From contig NZ_JNNO01000001.1 in NCBI RefSeq assembly GCF_000735585.1, positions 248,001 through 312,000 of the forward strand: a stretch of 64,000 bases of DNA. The letters run 5' to 3'. Numbering within the stretch: position 1 is the stretch's first letter; each line of letters begins with the position of its first letter. Positions 15,140 through 24,131 of this stretch are shown piece after piece. The translations under genes were made by a program, and so were the position numbers. This DNA is from Devosia sp. LC5 (GTDB lineage Bacteria; Pseudomonadota; Alphaproteobacteria; Rhizobiales; Devosiaceae). The notes under the pieces are model-generated. The model searched no databases. It was given only the letters and a program-made list of their open reading frames with translations, and had not been told where the DNA came from.

Positions 15140-16324
15140 TTGGATTCCGGTTTTCTCAAGCATCTGCAAAGCGAGCTCGACGGCATAGCTGATGCAGGCA
15201 TGCTCAAGCGTGAGCGGCAAATCACCGGACCGCAGGGTGGCCGCATCGCAGTGGGCGACCGTATAATGGTCAATCTGTGCGCCAATAATTATCTGGGCCT
15301 CGCTGACCACCCTGAAATCGCCGCTGCCGCGATCGACGCCATCCAACACTATGGTTTCGGCATGGCCTCGGTGCGCTTCATCTGCGGCACGCTGGACCTG
15401 CATCGCGAGCTCGAGCAGGCAACGGCCAAATTCCTCGGCAAGGACGATTCCATTCTCTTTGCAGCGTGTTTTGACGCCAATGGCGGGCTGTTTGAAAGCC
15501 TGCTTGGCTCGGACGACGCCATTATTTCGGACGCTCTCAACCATGCCTCGATCATCGACGGCGTGCGCCTGTCCAAGGCCAAGCGCTACCGCTATGCCAG
15601 CAGCGACATGGACGACCTCGAAGACCAGCTGAAGCTGGCGGTGTTGGAGGGCAGCCGCTTCCGGCTGATCGTCACCGACGGCGTGTTCTCGATGGACGGC
15701 CATATCGCCAAGCTGGCCGAAATCCGGGCGCTCGCTGACAAATATGACGCCATTATCGCGGTCGATGATTGCCACGCGACAGGACATCTGGGCCCGAAGG
15801 GACGCGGCACCGGTGCGCTGACCGGCGCCGAGGTGGACATCATCACAGGCACATTCGGCAAGACGCTGGGTGGGGCGATGGGCGGGTTCATCGCCGGACC
15901 GCAACAGGCCATCGACCTGCTGCGGCAACGCGCGCGGCCCTATCTCTTTTCCAATGCGCTGGCGCCGGCCGTGGCTGCCGGATCGTTGAAAGCACTGGAG
16001 CTGGCCGATCAGGCTGACGACCGGCGCGCAACGCTGATGGCGCACACGAGACGCTTCCGGGCCGGGCTTTCAGCCGCTGGCTTCGATCTGCTCGACGGCG
16101 AGACACCCATCATCCCGGTAATGCTAGGCGAGGCGACCAAAGCGCAGGAACTGGCGGCGGCGCTCGACAGGCGCGGTGTCTATGTCGCGGGCTTCTTCTT
16201 CCCCGTCGTGCCCAAGGGCAAGGCGCGCATCCGCACTCAGATGTCAGCGGCGCTGAGCGAAGCGGACGTGGACTTCGCCATCGGCGCCTTTGCCGAAGCA
16301 GGACGGGAATTGGGGATCATCTGA
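15140..16324 (+). CDS. kbl: 2-amino-3-ketobutyrate CoA ligase (glycine C-acetyltransferase)
   Basis: A 394-residue PLP enzyme of the alpha-oxoamine synthase family. FLKHLQSELDGI at the start, NNYLGLADHPE, the aspartate segment VDDCHATGHLG and the PLP lysine in GTFGKTLGGAMGG are diagnostic. It cleaves 2-amino-3-ketobutyrate with CoA to glycine and acetyl-CoA. The start is a TTG at 15140, with GGAGGAGG 5 bases upstream; no ATG fits the conserved N-terminus. Its stop overlaps the tdh start by one base (TGATG), so the two are made together. Control by the adjacent XRE-cupin protein is suggested by the shared operator-like element. Confidence 0.95.
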   Translation: MDSGFLKHLQSELDGIADAGMLKRERQITGPQGGRIAVGDRIMVNLCANNYLGLADHPEIAAAAIDAIQHYGFGMASVRFICGTLDLHRELEQATAKFLGKDDSILFAACFDANGGLFESLLGSDDAIISDALNHASIIDGVRLSKAKRYRYASSDMDDLEDQLKLAVLEGSRFRLIVTDGVFSMDGHIAKLAEIRALADKYDAIIAVDDCHATGHLGPKGRGTGALTGAEVDIITGTFGKTLGGAMGGFIAGPQQAIDLLRQRARPYLFSNALAPAVAAGSLKALELADQADDRRATLMAHTRRFRAGLSAAGFDLLDGETPIIPVMLGEATKAQELAAALDRRGVYVAGFFFPVVPKGKARIRTQMSAALSEADVDFAIGAFAEAGRELGII

Positions 16325-17346
16325 TGAAAGCGCTCGTCAAGGCCAGGCCGGAACGCGGCATCTGGATGGAAGACCGGCCAATTCCTGAGATCGGACCCGA
16401 AGATGTATTGGTCAAGGTACACAAAACCGGCATCTGCGGCACGGATATCCATATCTACAACTGGGATGAGTGGGCAGCCAAAACCGTGCCGGTGGGGCTG
16501 ATCACCGGCCACGAATATGCCGGCGAAATTGCCGCTATTGGAGCCGATGTGCGTAACCTGAAGGTCGGGCAGCGCGTGTCCGGCGAGGGCCACGTTGTGG
16601 GGATGAAAAGCCGGGCCAGCCGGGCGGGCAAATTCCATCTCGATCCCGAAACCAAGGGCATTGGCGTCAACCTGCCGGGCGCCTTTGCCGAATTCGTCAG
16701 GATACCAGCCTTCAACATTATCCCCCTGCCCGACGGCGTCGATGATGAGATGGGCGCAATCCTCGATCCGCTCGGCAATGCCGTCCATACCGCACTGGCA
16801 TTCGACATTGTGGGCGAAGATGTGCTGGTGACCGGCGCCGGCCCGATCGGCATCATGGGCGCCGCGGTGGCCCGCCATGTGGGCGCGCGGCGCGTGGTAA
16901 TCACCGACGTCAATCCCGAGCGGCTGAAACTGGCGGCGGAAGTGGCCGATGTCGTTCCGGTCAACATCGCCCATGAAGACCTGCGCGAAGTGATGTCAAA
17001 GCTCGGCATGAAGGAAGGCTTCGATGTCGGGCTTGAGATGAGCGGATCGCCCGCGGCACTCGACCAGATGATCGACCACATGGTCATGGGCGGGCGCATC
17101 GCGCTGTTGGGCGTGCCGGCCCGACCGTTCAATTTCGATCTGGGCAAGATCGTGTTCCGGATGATTACGTTGCGCGGCATCTATGGGCGGGAAATGTTCG
17201 AGACCTGGCACAAGATGCTGGCCATGCTGGAATCGGGGCTCGATGTGCGCAAGGTCATCACGCGCCGGATGAGCGCGGACGATTACGCCAAGGCGTTTGA
17301 GCTGGCCGCAGGTGGCGAAAAGGGCAAAATCGTTTTGGAGTGGTAA
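16324..17346 (+). CDS. tdh: L-threonine 3-dehydrogenase
   Basis: A 340-residue zinc-dependent medium-chain dehydrogenase. KTGICGTDIHIYNWDEWA (catalytic zinc Cys), GHEYAGEI (zinc His-Glu) and the NAD fold VTGAGPIGIMGAAVARHVGARRVV are present, with the threonine-dehydrogenase hallmark NWDEW. It oxidises threonine to 2-amino-3-ketobutyrate, which Kbl then cleaves. Usual family length. The structural zinc lobe in most Tdh has four cysteines; here the corresponding segment (GHVVGMKSRASRAGKFHL) lacks them, so this enzyme probably carries only the catalytic zinc, or is a structurally zinc-less variant. Confidence 0.93.
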   Translation: MKALVKARPERGIWMEDRPIPEIGPEDVLVKVHKTGICGTDIHIYNWDEWAAKTVPVGLITGHEYAGEIAAIGADVRNLKVGQRVSGEGHVVGMKSRASRAGKFHLDPETKGIGVNLPGAFAEFVRIPAFNIIPLPDGVDDEMGAILDPLGNAVHTALAFDIVGEDVLVTGAGPIGIMGAAVARHVGARRVVITDVNPERLKLAAEVADVVPVNIAHEDLREVMSKLGMKEGFDVGLEMSGSPAALDQMIDHMVMGGRIALLGVPARPFNFDLGKIVFRMITLRGIYGREMFETWHKMLAMLESGLDVRKVITRRMSADDYAKAFELAAGGEKGKIVLEW

Positions 17347-17575
17347 GCCGCCCTGCCCCACAAGTGCATTTTTTCACGATTCGATCCTCGTCACACAAAC
17401 GCAGCATGTGTTAGCGATTGGCGTCGCATTTGACGAGTGCGCGCGATGCTGACCGGAACGTTGGGAACTTCGCAAAAGCGTTGCTGGTATCGATCTTCCT
17501 GCGGCACCGTTGGCCACGTATAAGGCCATGGTGATCGGTGCAGATGTGGGCACCCAAGGCGTCGGGGAGAATATT

Positions 17576-20038
17576 TTGAGCAATTCCGAACGGATCGAGC
17601 AGCTGCTGGCCGCCATGACGCTGGAGGAGAAGGTTTCCATCCTTTCCGGCGAGGATTTCTGGAGTGTGCCGGCAATCGTGCGCCTGAATATCGGCAAGCT
17701 GCGCGTAACGGACGGCCCCAATGGCGCGCGTGGCGGCGGGTCGCTGATCGGCGGGGTGAAATCGGCCAGCTTCCCCGTAGGCATCGCCCTGGGCTCGACA
17801 TGGAATGTGCCGCTGCTCGAAGAGATCGGCGCGGCGCTGGCCGACGAGGTTAAGTCCAAAGGCGCCCATATACTGCTGGCGCCCACGGTGAATATCCATC
17901 GCTCGGTGACCAATGGCCGCAATTTCGAATGCTATTCGGAGGACCCGCTCCTCACCGCCGAGCTGGCAGTAGGCTACATCAAGGGACTGCAGGGCCAAGG
18001 GATCGGCGCCACGATCAAGCACTTCGCGGGCAATGAAAGCGAGATCGAGCGCACGACCATTTCGAGCGAAGTGGGCGAGCGGGCGCTCCGCGAAATCTAC
18101 CTCGTTCCCTTTGAGGCTGCGGTGAAGAAGGCCGGCACCTGGGGCATCATGAGCTCCTACAACCGGCTCAATGGCACCTATACTTCGGAGCATAACTGGC
18201 TGCTCGGCACCGTGTTGCGCGATGAATGGGGCTATGACGGCATCGTCATGTCCGACTGGTTCGGCAGCCATTCCACGGTCGAAACCGTGACTGCCGGGCT
18301 GGACCTGGAAATGCCCGGCCCCACCCGCGATCGCGGGCAGAAGCTGGTAGATGCGATCAATGCCGGTAGTGTCGATGCAGCGATCGTGGACCAGCGCGTG
18401 CGGGCTATGCTGCGGCTGATGGAGCGGGTTGGCTCGCTCGATGATCACCGCCCGCATGCCGAACGCGCCGATGACCGGCCGGAAACCCGTGCGCTCATCC
18501 GCCGGGCCGGGGCCGAGGCCGCCGTGCTGCTCAAGAACAACGGCGTTCTGCCGCTGGCCGGCGAAGGCAAGATCGCCGTGATCGGCCCCAATGCCAAGAC
18601 TGCACAGATCATGGGCGGCGGCAGCGCCCAGCTCAACGCGCATTATCGCATTTCGCCCTGGCAGGGACTGGTTTCAGCCATTGGCGAGGACCGCCTGAGC
18701 TATGCGCAGGGCTGCACCAACGAGCGATTCCAGCCGGTGCTGCGCGGCAATTTCACCGTGGAGTATTTCGACAACGAAAAACTGGCGGGCACGCCGGTAC
18801 ATATCGATACTCAGGAAGAGGCGCAGGCCTTCTGGATCGGCAATGTGGGCGGCGGCAAGGTGGACCCGCTGCATTTTTCGGCGCGGATCACGGGCCAGTT
18901 CACCCCCGAGGTGAGTGGCGAGCATCGCGTGGGTATCTATTCGGCTGGCTTTGCCAAGGTGTTTGTCGATGGCAAGCTGATTGCCGACGCCTGGACAAAC
19001 TGGAGCAAGGGCCGCACCTTTTTTGAGGAGGGCTCTGACGAAGTCGCCGGCTCGGTGACCCTGGAGGCCGGCCGCAGCTATGAAGTGGCGATCGAATTTG
19101 CCACCAAGGCATTCGCCACGCTGGGCCTTGCAGCCTTCGCCTGCGGCATCGGATATCCCCTGGGCGACGAGGCCATTGCAGAGGCGGTGCTCGCGGCGCG
19201 CGATGCCGATGTCGCATTAGTCTTTATCGGCCGCAATGGCGAGTGGGATACCGAAGGCAGCGACCTGCTATCGATAGAGCTGCCGGGGCGGCAGAACGAG
19301 CTGGTGGCGGCGGTGGCCCAGGCCAATCCGAACACCATCGTGGTGCTGCAGACCGGTGGCCCAGTGGAAATGCCCTGGGTCGGTTCGGTCGCGGCAGTAT
19401 TGCAGGCCTGGTATCCCGGACAGGAAGCCGGCAATGCCATCGCCGATGTGCTGACGGGCGCTGCCGAGCCCGGCGGGCGCCTGCCGCAGACCTTTCCAGT
19501 TCGTTGGGCCGACAATCCCGCGCATAGCCAGGATCGCGAAGTCTATCCGGGGCTGGAGGGCAAGGTGCGCTACGAGGAAGGCATCTTCGTGGGCTATCGC
19601 CACTATGACCGGCTGGGCCTCACGCCGCTTTTCCCCTTTGGCTTCGGGCTGGGCTACACCAGCTTCACGCTGTCCGCCCTCAAGGTGGACGACAGCCGGT
19701 TCGAAAGCGATGGCGAGATCAGTGTCGGCCTTGCCGTGACCAATAGCGGATCGCGGACCGGTTCGGCCGTCATCCAGCTTTATGTCAGCGACCAAGACTC
19801 GTCGGAGCCCCGCCCGGCAAAGGAACTCAAGGCCTTTCACAAGGTGCAGCTGGCGCCCGGCGAAACCGGCAAGGTGACCCTCAAACTCGATGCCCGCAGC
19901 TTCGCCTATTACAACGAGACCGGCCACCACTGGCTGGTGGAAGCCGGCACATTCACGCTGCGGGCGGGCCTATCCTCGGCCGACCTGCCGCTGAGCGCCA
20001 GCGTCGAGCGGAAGACACCGATGGTACTGGGGGTTTAG
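17576..20038 (+). CDS. Glycoside hydrolase family 3 beta-glucosidase with PA14 domain
   Basis: About 820 residues. The N-terminal (alpha/beta)8 domain has the nucleophile Asp in GIVMSDWFGSHS (about residue 225). A PA14-like insert (from NFTVEYFDNEKLAGTP, about 395-540) interrupts the second domain, and a fibronectin-III-like domain ends the protein. GH3 enzymes of this layout release terminal beta-linked glucose or xylose from oligosaccharides. No signal peptide is seen, so it is probably cytosolic and acts on imported sugars. The start TTG at 17576 has GGGGAG 6 bases upstream and aligns with the usual GH3 N-terminus (SNSERIEQLLAAMTLEEKV); starts at 17510 or 17528 are possible but less supported. 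Confidence 0.92.
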   Translation: MSNSERIEQLLAAMTLEEKVSILSGEDFWSVPAIVRLNIGKLRVTDGPNGARGGGSLIGGVKSASFPVGIALGSTWNVPLLEEIGAALADEVKSKGAHILLAPTVNIHRSVTNGRNFECYSEDPLLTAELAVGYIKGLQGQGIGATIKHFAGNESEIERTTISSEVGERALREIYLVPFEAAVKKAGTWGIMSSYNRLNGTYTSEHNWLLGTVLRDEWGYDGIVMSDWFGSHSTVETVTAGLDLEMPGPTRDRGQKLVDAINAGSVDAAIVDQRVRAMLRLMERVGSLDDHRPHAERADDRPETRALIRRAGAEAAVLLKNNGVLPLAGEGKIAVIGPNAKTAQIMGGGSAQLNAHYRISPWQGLVSAIGEDRLSYAQGCTNERFQPVLRGNFTVEYFDNEKLAGTPVHIDTQEEAQAFWIGNVGGGKVDPLHFSARITGQFTPEVSGEHRVGIYSAGFAKVFVDGKLIADAWTNWSKGRTFFEEGSDEVAGSVTLEAGRSYEVAIEFATKAFATLGLAAFACGIGYPLGDEAIAEAVLAARDADVALVFIGRNGEWDTEGSDLLSIELPGRQNELVAAVAQANPNTIVVLQTGGPVEMPWVGSVAAVLQAWYPGQEAGNAIADVLTGAAEPGGRLPQTFPVRWADNPAHSQDREVYPGLEGKVRYEEGIFVGYRHYDRLGLTPLFPFGFGLGYTSFTLSALKVDDSRFESDGEISVGLAVTNSGSRTGSAVIQLYVSDQDSSEPRPAKELKAFHKVQLAPGETGKVTLKLDARSFAYYNETGHHWLVEAGTFTLRAGLSSADLPLSASVERKTPMVLGV

Positions 20039-20046
20039 ACGGGCGC

Positions 20047-21048
20047 CTACCTGACCTTGATCACCACCTTGCCCTTGGCACGGCCCTGTTCGATATAGGC
20101 CAGCGCTTCGTTGGTCTGTTCGAACGGGAAGACGCGGTCGATCACCGGGCGGATGACGCCCGCCTCGATGAGCGCGGTAATCCTGGCCAATTGTGCGCCA
20201 TTGCCGGCCATGAACAGGAACGAATATCGAAGACCGGCACGCCTGGCTTGCCGCCTTATGCTGGCGCTGAGCAGACGCAGGACCAGATTCAGCAGCGGGT
20301 TCAAGCGCTTCTCCCGGGCAAATTCGGGATCGGGCGGACCCGAGATCGACACCGCGACCCCACCGGGTTTCAGTATCCGCAGGGACTTTTCGAGTGTCTT
20401 GCTCTCCTGGCTGTTGAGGACGACGTCATAGCCCGACAGAACCTGCTCAAAGTCGTCCTTGCGGTAATCGACGACGATATCGGCACCGAGGCTTTTGACC
20501 AGATCGGCGTTGGCCGCGCTGGTCGTGGTGGCAATTGTTGCGCCCAGATGCTTGGCCAATTGAATGGCGATGGTGCCAACGCCGCCTGAACCAGCCTGAA
20601 TGAACACCTTCTGGCCTTTGCGAAGGCCCGCCCGTTCAACCAGCGCCTGCCAGGCGGTCAGCCCCACCAGCGGAACGGAGGCGGCCTCTTCCATGCTCAG
20701 GTTTTTTGGCTTCAGCGCCACGTCCGCTTCGTCCATGGCGATATATTCGGCGAATGTGCCGATCCGCCCATCGCGCGGCCGGGCATAGACTTCGTCGCCC
20801 ACATTGAACTGCCTGACTTTCGCGCCGACGCGAATGACCACCCCGGCCACGTCATGGCCGGCGATAAAGGGCGGTGCATAGGGCACGATGAGTTTGAATT
20901 CCCCATCCCTGATCTTGGAGTCCAACTGGTTCAAACTGGCGGCGTGGACCTGCACCAACACATCGTTTGGTCCGACCTCCGGCTCTGGAACGTCGCCGAA
21001 CCGGAGGGGGGTGTCCTTTGCGTAGCGATCAACGATGAAGGCTTTCAT
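20047..21048 (-). CDS. NADP-dependent medium-chain oxidoreductase, zinc-free (quinone oxidoreductase-like)
   Basis: A 333-residue MDR protein: MKAFIVDRYAKD at the start, GHDVAGVV near residue 70, and the NADPH-binding motif VFIQAGSGGVGTIAIQLAKHLGA. The catalytic-zinc cysteine pattern is absent, which places it with quinone oxidoreductases and enoyl reductases. It probably reduces activated alkenes or quinones. The start at 21048 was chosen because it matches the conserved MKA(F/I) beginning; a frame up to 21126 has no family support. It is divergent from a TetR regulator and an alpha/beta hydrolase, a common arrangement for stress- or xenobiotic-induced detoxification genes. Confidence 0.88.
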   Translation of the reverse strand: MKAFIVDRYAKDTPLRFGDVPEPEVGPNDVLVQVHAASLNQLDSKIRDGEFKLIVPYAPPFIAGHDVAGVVIRVGAKVRQFNVGDEVYARPRDGRIGTFAEYIAMDEADVALKPKNLSMEEAASVPLVGLTAWQALVERAGLRKGQKVFIQAGSGGVGTIAIQLAKHLGATIATTTSAANADLVKSLGADIVVDYRKDDFEQVLSGYDVVLNSQESKTLEKSLRILKPGGVAVSISGPPDPEFAREKRLNPLLNLVLRLLSASIRRQARRAGLRYSFLFMAGNGAQLARITALIEAGVIRPVIDRVFPFEQTNEALAYIEQGRAKGKVVIKVR

Positions 21049-21117
21049 TTTCGTGGCTTTCCGGAATGCAACGAGCCCCACCGGGTCGTCTATTGTATTA
21101 CGTTCATTTAGTGGTAT

Positions 21118-21135
21118 TATGATCATATTGCAATA
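21118..21135. promoter_or_regulatory. Adjacent palindromes, candidate TetR operator
   Basis: TATGATCATA (21118-21127) and ATTGCAAT (21127-21134) are perfect short palindromes about 20-30 bases before the tetR start in the divergent gap. The position fits a TetR autoregulatory operator. Short arms make this uncertain. Confidence 0.3.
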
Positions 21136-21155
21136 GCACAGCCAAGGAGACCTCC

Positions 21156-21749
21156 ATGCGTTACGAGAAGGGCCGAAAAGACGCCTCGCGCCAGCGGATC
21201 ATGGACGTAGCGACCGAGAAGTTCCGCTCGGACGGCATTGCTGCATCGGGTCTGGCTGGGATCATGAGCGCGGCGGGACTGACCAATGGCGCGTTCTACC
21301 CGCACTTTGCGTCCAAGGCAGCGCTGGTGCGCGAGACCCTCGCGGCAGCGCTCAAGGATCAGTCGGATCAAACGCGCGAGTTGCTGGAGGCTGGCGGGCT
21401 ATCATTGGCCATCGACGCCTATTTGTCGGCCGGGCACCGCGACAATCCGGGCACGGGATGCGCTTCAGCCGCGCTCTTACCCGAAGTCGCCCGCGAGCCA
21501 GCCCAGACGCGACAAGTCTATACCGAACATGTTCTGAACCTCATCCGTCTCGTCGCAGCAGACCTTCCGGGCGATGTCAGCGAACGCGAAAATGTGGCCT
21601 TTGGCATTTTCGCAGCCCTGATCGGTACGCTTGAGCTATCGCGCGCCGTGGATGGGGCCGAACTCTCGGACCGCATTCTCGCCGCTGGCGCCGCGGCGGC
21701 AAAGCAATTGCTCGCCCCCCGCCAGCCGGTAGAAGAGAAATTGTCATGA
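21156..21749 (+). CDS. TetR-family transcriptional regulator
   Basis: A 197-residue regulator. The N-terminal helix-turn-helix (ASRQRIMDVATEKFRSDGIA, GLAGIMSAAGLTNGAFYPHF) is typical of the TetR group with YPHF/YxHF after the recognition helix; the C-terminal domain (TetR_C, residues about 80-190) would bind a small ligand. AAGGAG lies 7 bases before the ATG. It is divergent from the quinone-oxidoreductase-like gene and overlaps the downstream alpha/beta hydrolase by 4 bases, so it probably represses both directions. The inducer is unknown. Confidence 0.9.
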   Translation: MRYEKGRKDASRQRIMDVATEKFRSDGIAASGLAGIMSAAGLTNGAFYPHFASKAALVRETLAAALKDQSDQTRELLEAGGLSLAIDAYLSAGHRDNPGTGCASAALLPEVAREPAQTRQVYTEHVLNLIRLVAADLPGDVSERENVAFGIFAALIGTLELSRAVDGAELSDRILAAGAAAAKQLLAPRQPVEEKLS

Positions 21750-22606
21750 GCCTGCAGCCATCTCCAATTGGCGCAATCAAGCACCAGGACGTGCCGACCA
21801 AGACGACAAATGCGGGCGGCACGGCATTCGCCTATCGGGAACTCGGACCCAAGGCAGGCGTACCGGTGATCTTTCTCACCCACCTGACTGCCGTTCTGGA
21901 CAATTGGGACCCAAGGGTAGTCGATGGCATCGCGGCAAAACGCCATGTCGTCACCTTCGACAATCGCGGGGTCGGCGCATCGCCGGGCAAGGTTCCCGAT
22001 ACGATCGAGGCCATGGCCCGCGACGCGATCGCCTTCATCCGGGCGCTCGGCTTCAACCAGGTCGATCTGCTGGGCCTGTCCCTAGGCGGGTTCATCGCCC
22101 AGAAGATTGTCCAGTTGGACCCACAACTCGTCCGCAAGATCATCCTGGCGGGCACCGGACCGGCGGGTGGCAGCGGCATCGACAAGATAACCCAGGTCAC
22201 CATCTTCGACATGGTCCGCGCCGCATTGACCTTCAAGGATCCCAAGAACTACCTGTTCTTTACTCAGACCCAGAATGGCAAGAAGGCGGCAGGCGCGTTC
22301 CTGCAGCGCTTGAAGGAGCGGACCGCCAATCGCGACAAAGCTATCTCGCTTGGTGCCTTCTACCAGCAGCTCAAGGCCGTGCATGCCTTTGGACTGGAGC
22401 GGCCTACCGACCTGTCACGCGTGCTGCAACCCGTGCTTGTGGTGAATGGCGACCAGGACCGCATGGTGCCCACCAGCAATTCCATCGACATGGCCCGGCG
22501 CTTTCCCAATGCCGAACTGGTTCTCTACGAGGATGGCGGGCACACCGCGATTTTCCAATATCACGAGGCATTCGTAAAAAAGGCGCTGGATTTCCTCGAC
22601 GCCTAG
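21746..22606 (+). CDS. Alpha/beta hydrolase
   Basis: A 286-residue protein. The nucleophile elbow GLSLGG (in VDLLGLSLGGFIAQ, about residue 115), the loop VTFDNRGVGASPG and the catalytic His in DGGHTAIFQY complete a Ser-Asp-His triad; the acid is in VVNGDQDRMVP. Similar proteins include haloperoxidase-like and ester hydrolases. The ATG overlaps the tetR stop (ATGA), so it is co-translated with the regulator. Together with the divergent oxidoreductase it probably handles a xenobiotic or reactive carbonyl compound; the substrate cannot be read from the sequence. Confidence 0.85.
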   Translation: MSLQPSPIGAIKHQDVPTKTTNAGGTAFAYRELGPKAGVPVIFLTHLTAVLDNWDPRVVDGIAAKRHVVTFDNRGVGASPGKVPDTIEAMARDAIAFIRALGFNQVDLLGLSLGGFIAQKIVQLDPQLVRKIILAGTGPAGGSGIDKITQVTIFDMVRAALTFKDPKNYLFFTQTQNGKKAAGAFLQRLKERTANRDKAISLGAFYQQLKAVHAFGLERPTDLSRVLQPVLVVNGDQDRMVPTSNSIDMARRFPNAELVLYEDGGHTAIFQYHEAFVKKALDFLDA

Positions 22607-22621
22607 CGACGCGCCCTCGCC

Positions 22622-23554
22622 TCAGCTGGCAATGGCTTCCATGGCGACAGCCTCCCGCACCGCAACTTCCGCCATGGCCAGAGCCGCTTCACGGGTCCTG
22701 GCGGCGGCGATGAAGCGGCCATTGTGGCAGAAGCTCGCGCCCGCGACACCGCAGGCGGCCTCCAGATCGCCATTGGTCAAACCGGCCCAGGCGGCCGGCA
22801 GGTCGGCGCGTACTTCAAAGCCTTCGTCGGCTCGCCGGATCGTGGTCAGGCACCAATCCTTGTCGCGCGGATGCACGACGAACAGCAGGTGATCGGCTCC
22901 AGCCTTTACGATCGCGGGGCGGAAAGGCATGCCCATGGGCAGTTCCAATACACGCCCCTGCCCTGCGGTTTCGATGGCCCGCTCGACCAACGCCTCGGCC
23001 CGCAACTTTGCGGCACTGCGCGCTATTCTGGCTTCAACGAAACTGCGGGCAATGGCCAGGGCGGCGTGGAAGCTGCGATCCTCGGCGTCGGGGTCAGTCT
23101 CGTCAAAAACCGGTTTCAGGGTTTCCAGCAGCGCCGGCAGGGTCAGTCCCGCCAGTGGCCCCGATGGGCTCAGCGCACCATTGTCCACCAGATCGACCGG
23201 CAGCACGAAGCTGCCATCAAACGCGGCGTGCACGACTTCGATATGGGCCTCGGGAATGCCCGAAGCGGCAAGATACTGGCGGCCGAAATGCTTCCAGATC
23301 AGGCCAAACGAGGAATAAGGCTGGCCATCCTCGCGCAGCGGAGCGCCGCGCTGATGGTGATCGAATATCTGCGCTGCGGCATCATAGGCGCCGCCCACAT
23401 CATAAATGACGCGATCTGCCCCGGCCGTGATCCATTCGGGCGCCCGGCTGCGCACCAGCCGCGCCTGCGGGAAAAGCCGGGTCAGGATGACGCTGGACAG
23501 CAATTCATCGGCATGGAAGCCACCGGAATGGGTGACGAGAAAATCTGGAATCAT
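22622..23554 (-). CDS. MYG1-family protein (UPF0160)
   Basis: A 310-residue protein starting MIPDFLVTHSGGFHADELLS. THSGGFHADE, the FDHH motif (about residue 65) and VDNG are the metal-binding motifs of MYG1/UPF0160 proteins, related to DHH phosphoesterases. The eukaryotic homologue is a 3'-5' RNA exonuclease in nucleus and mitochondria; the bacterial function is largely uncharacterised. All metal-ligand motifs appear intact, so the protein is probably an active hydrolase. The start at 23554 matches the family N-terminus; the long upstream extension in the same frame is rejected. It is convergent with the alpha/beta hydrolase. Confidence 0.85.
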   Translation of the reverse strand: MIPDFLVTHSGGFHADELLSSVILTRLFPQARLVRSRAPEWITAGADRVIYDVGGAYDAAAQIFDHHQRGAPLREDGQPYSSFGLIWKHFGRQYLAASGIPEAHIEVVHAAFDGSFVLPVDLVDNGALSPSGPLAGLTLPALLETLKPVFDETDPDAEDRSFHAALAIARSFVEARIARSAAKLRAEALVERAIETAGQGRVLELPMGMPFRPAIVKAGADHLLFVVHPRDKDWCLTTIRRADEGFEVRADLPAAWAGLTNGDLEAACGVAGASFCHNGRFIAAARTREAALAMAEVAVREAVAMEAIAS

Positions 23555-23764
23555 GCCGGAATGCGCCTTGTGTTCGCGGAGGGACCGCCTGTGTTGCGCA
23601 CCAGATAGCTTCGCGCGGGCCTGGCCGCAATGTGCATCCGGCACTTTTCTCGCCGGGCCTAAGACCGCTGAAAATGGTGAGATCTGCCGGCAAAAAAGTG
23701 GGAACGCCCCCTCAAGGGTTGCAGCCACCATTCCAAATTCTTCAACGAAATGAAGGGGGGAAGG

Positions 23765-23841
<77 letters not shown>

Positions 23842-24131
23842 AGCGGCAAACTCAACTTGTCTGCGCAACGTGGGGTCGATGTACCCAGCCCCCCATGTGA
23901 AGTCAAGCGGCGAAAACCCCCTTTCTTGAAGAAGTTTCAGTGGCCTGTGGGAAACTCCCAAAACCGCGCGCGCTGCCGGCAGGCTTGGCTCCACCGGTTC
24001 GGCTATCAAGCTGACAGTACTAATTATTAACGCAGCGCAAACTCCGGGTAGTCACTCACGCGGAAGTGAGCCTAAGATAGTTCCTGCGAGACGATTCAAA
24101 GTTGACGGCGTTAAAATCGCGGAGGCCAACC

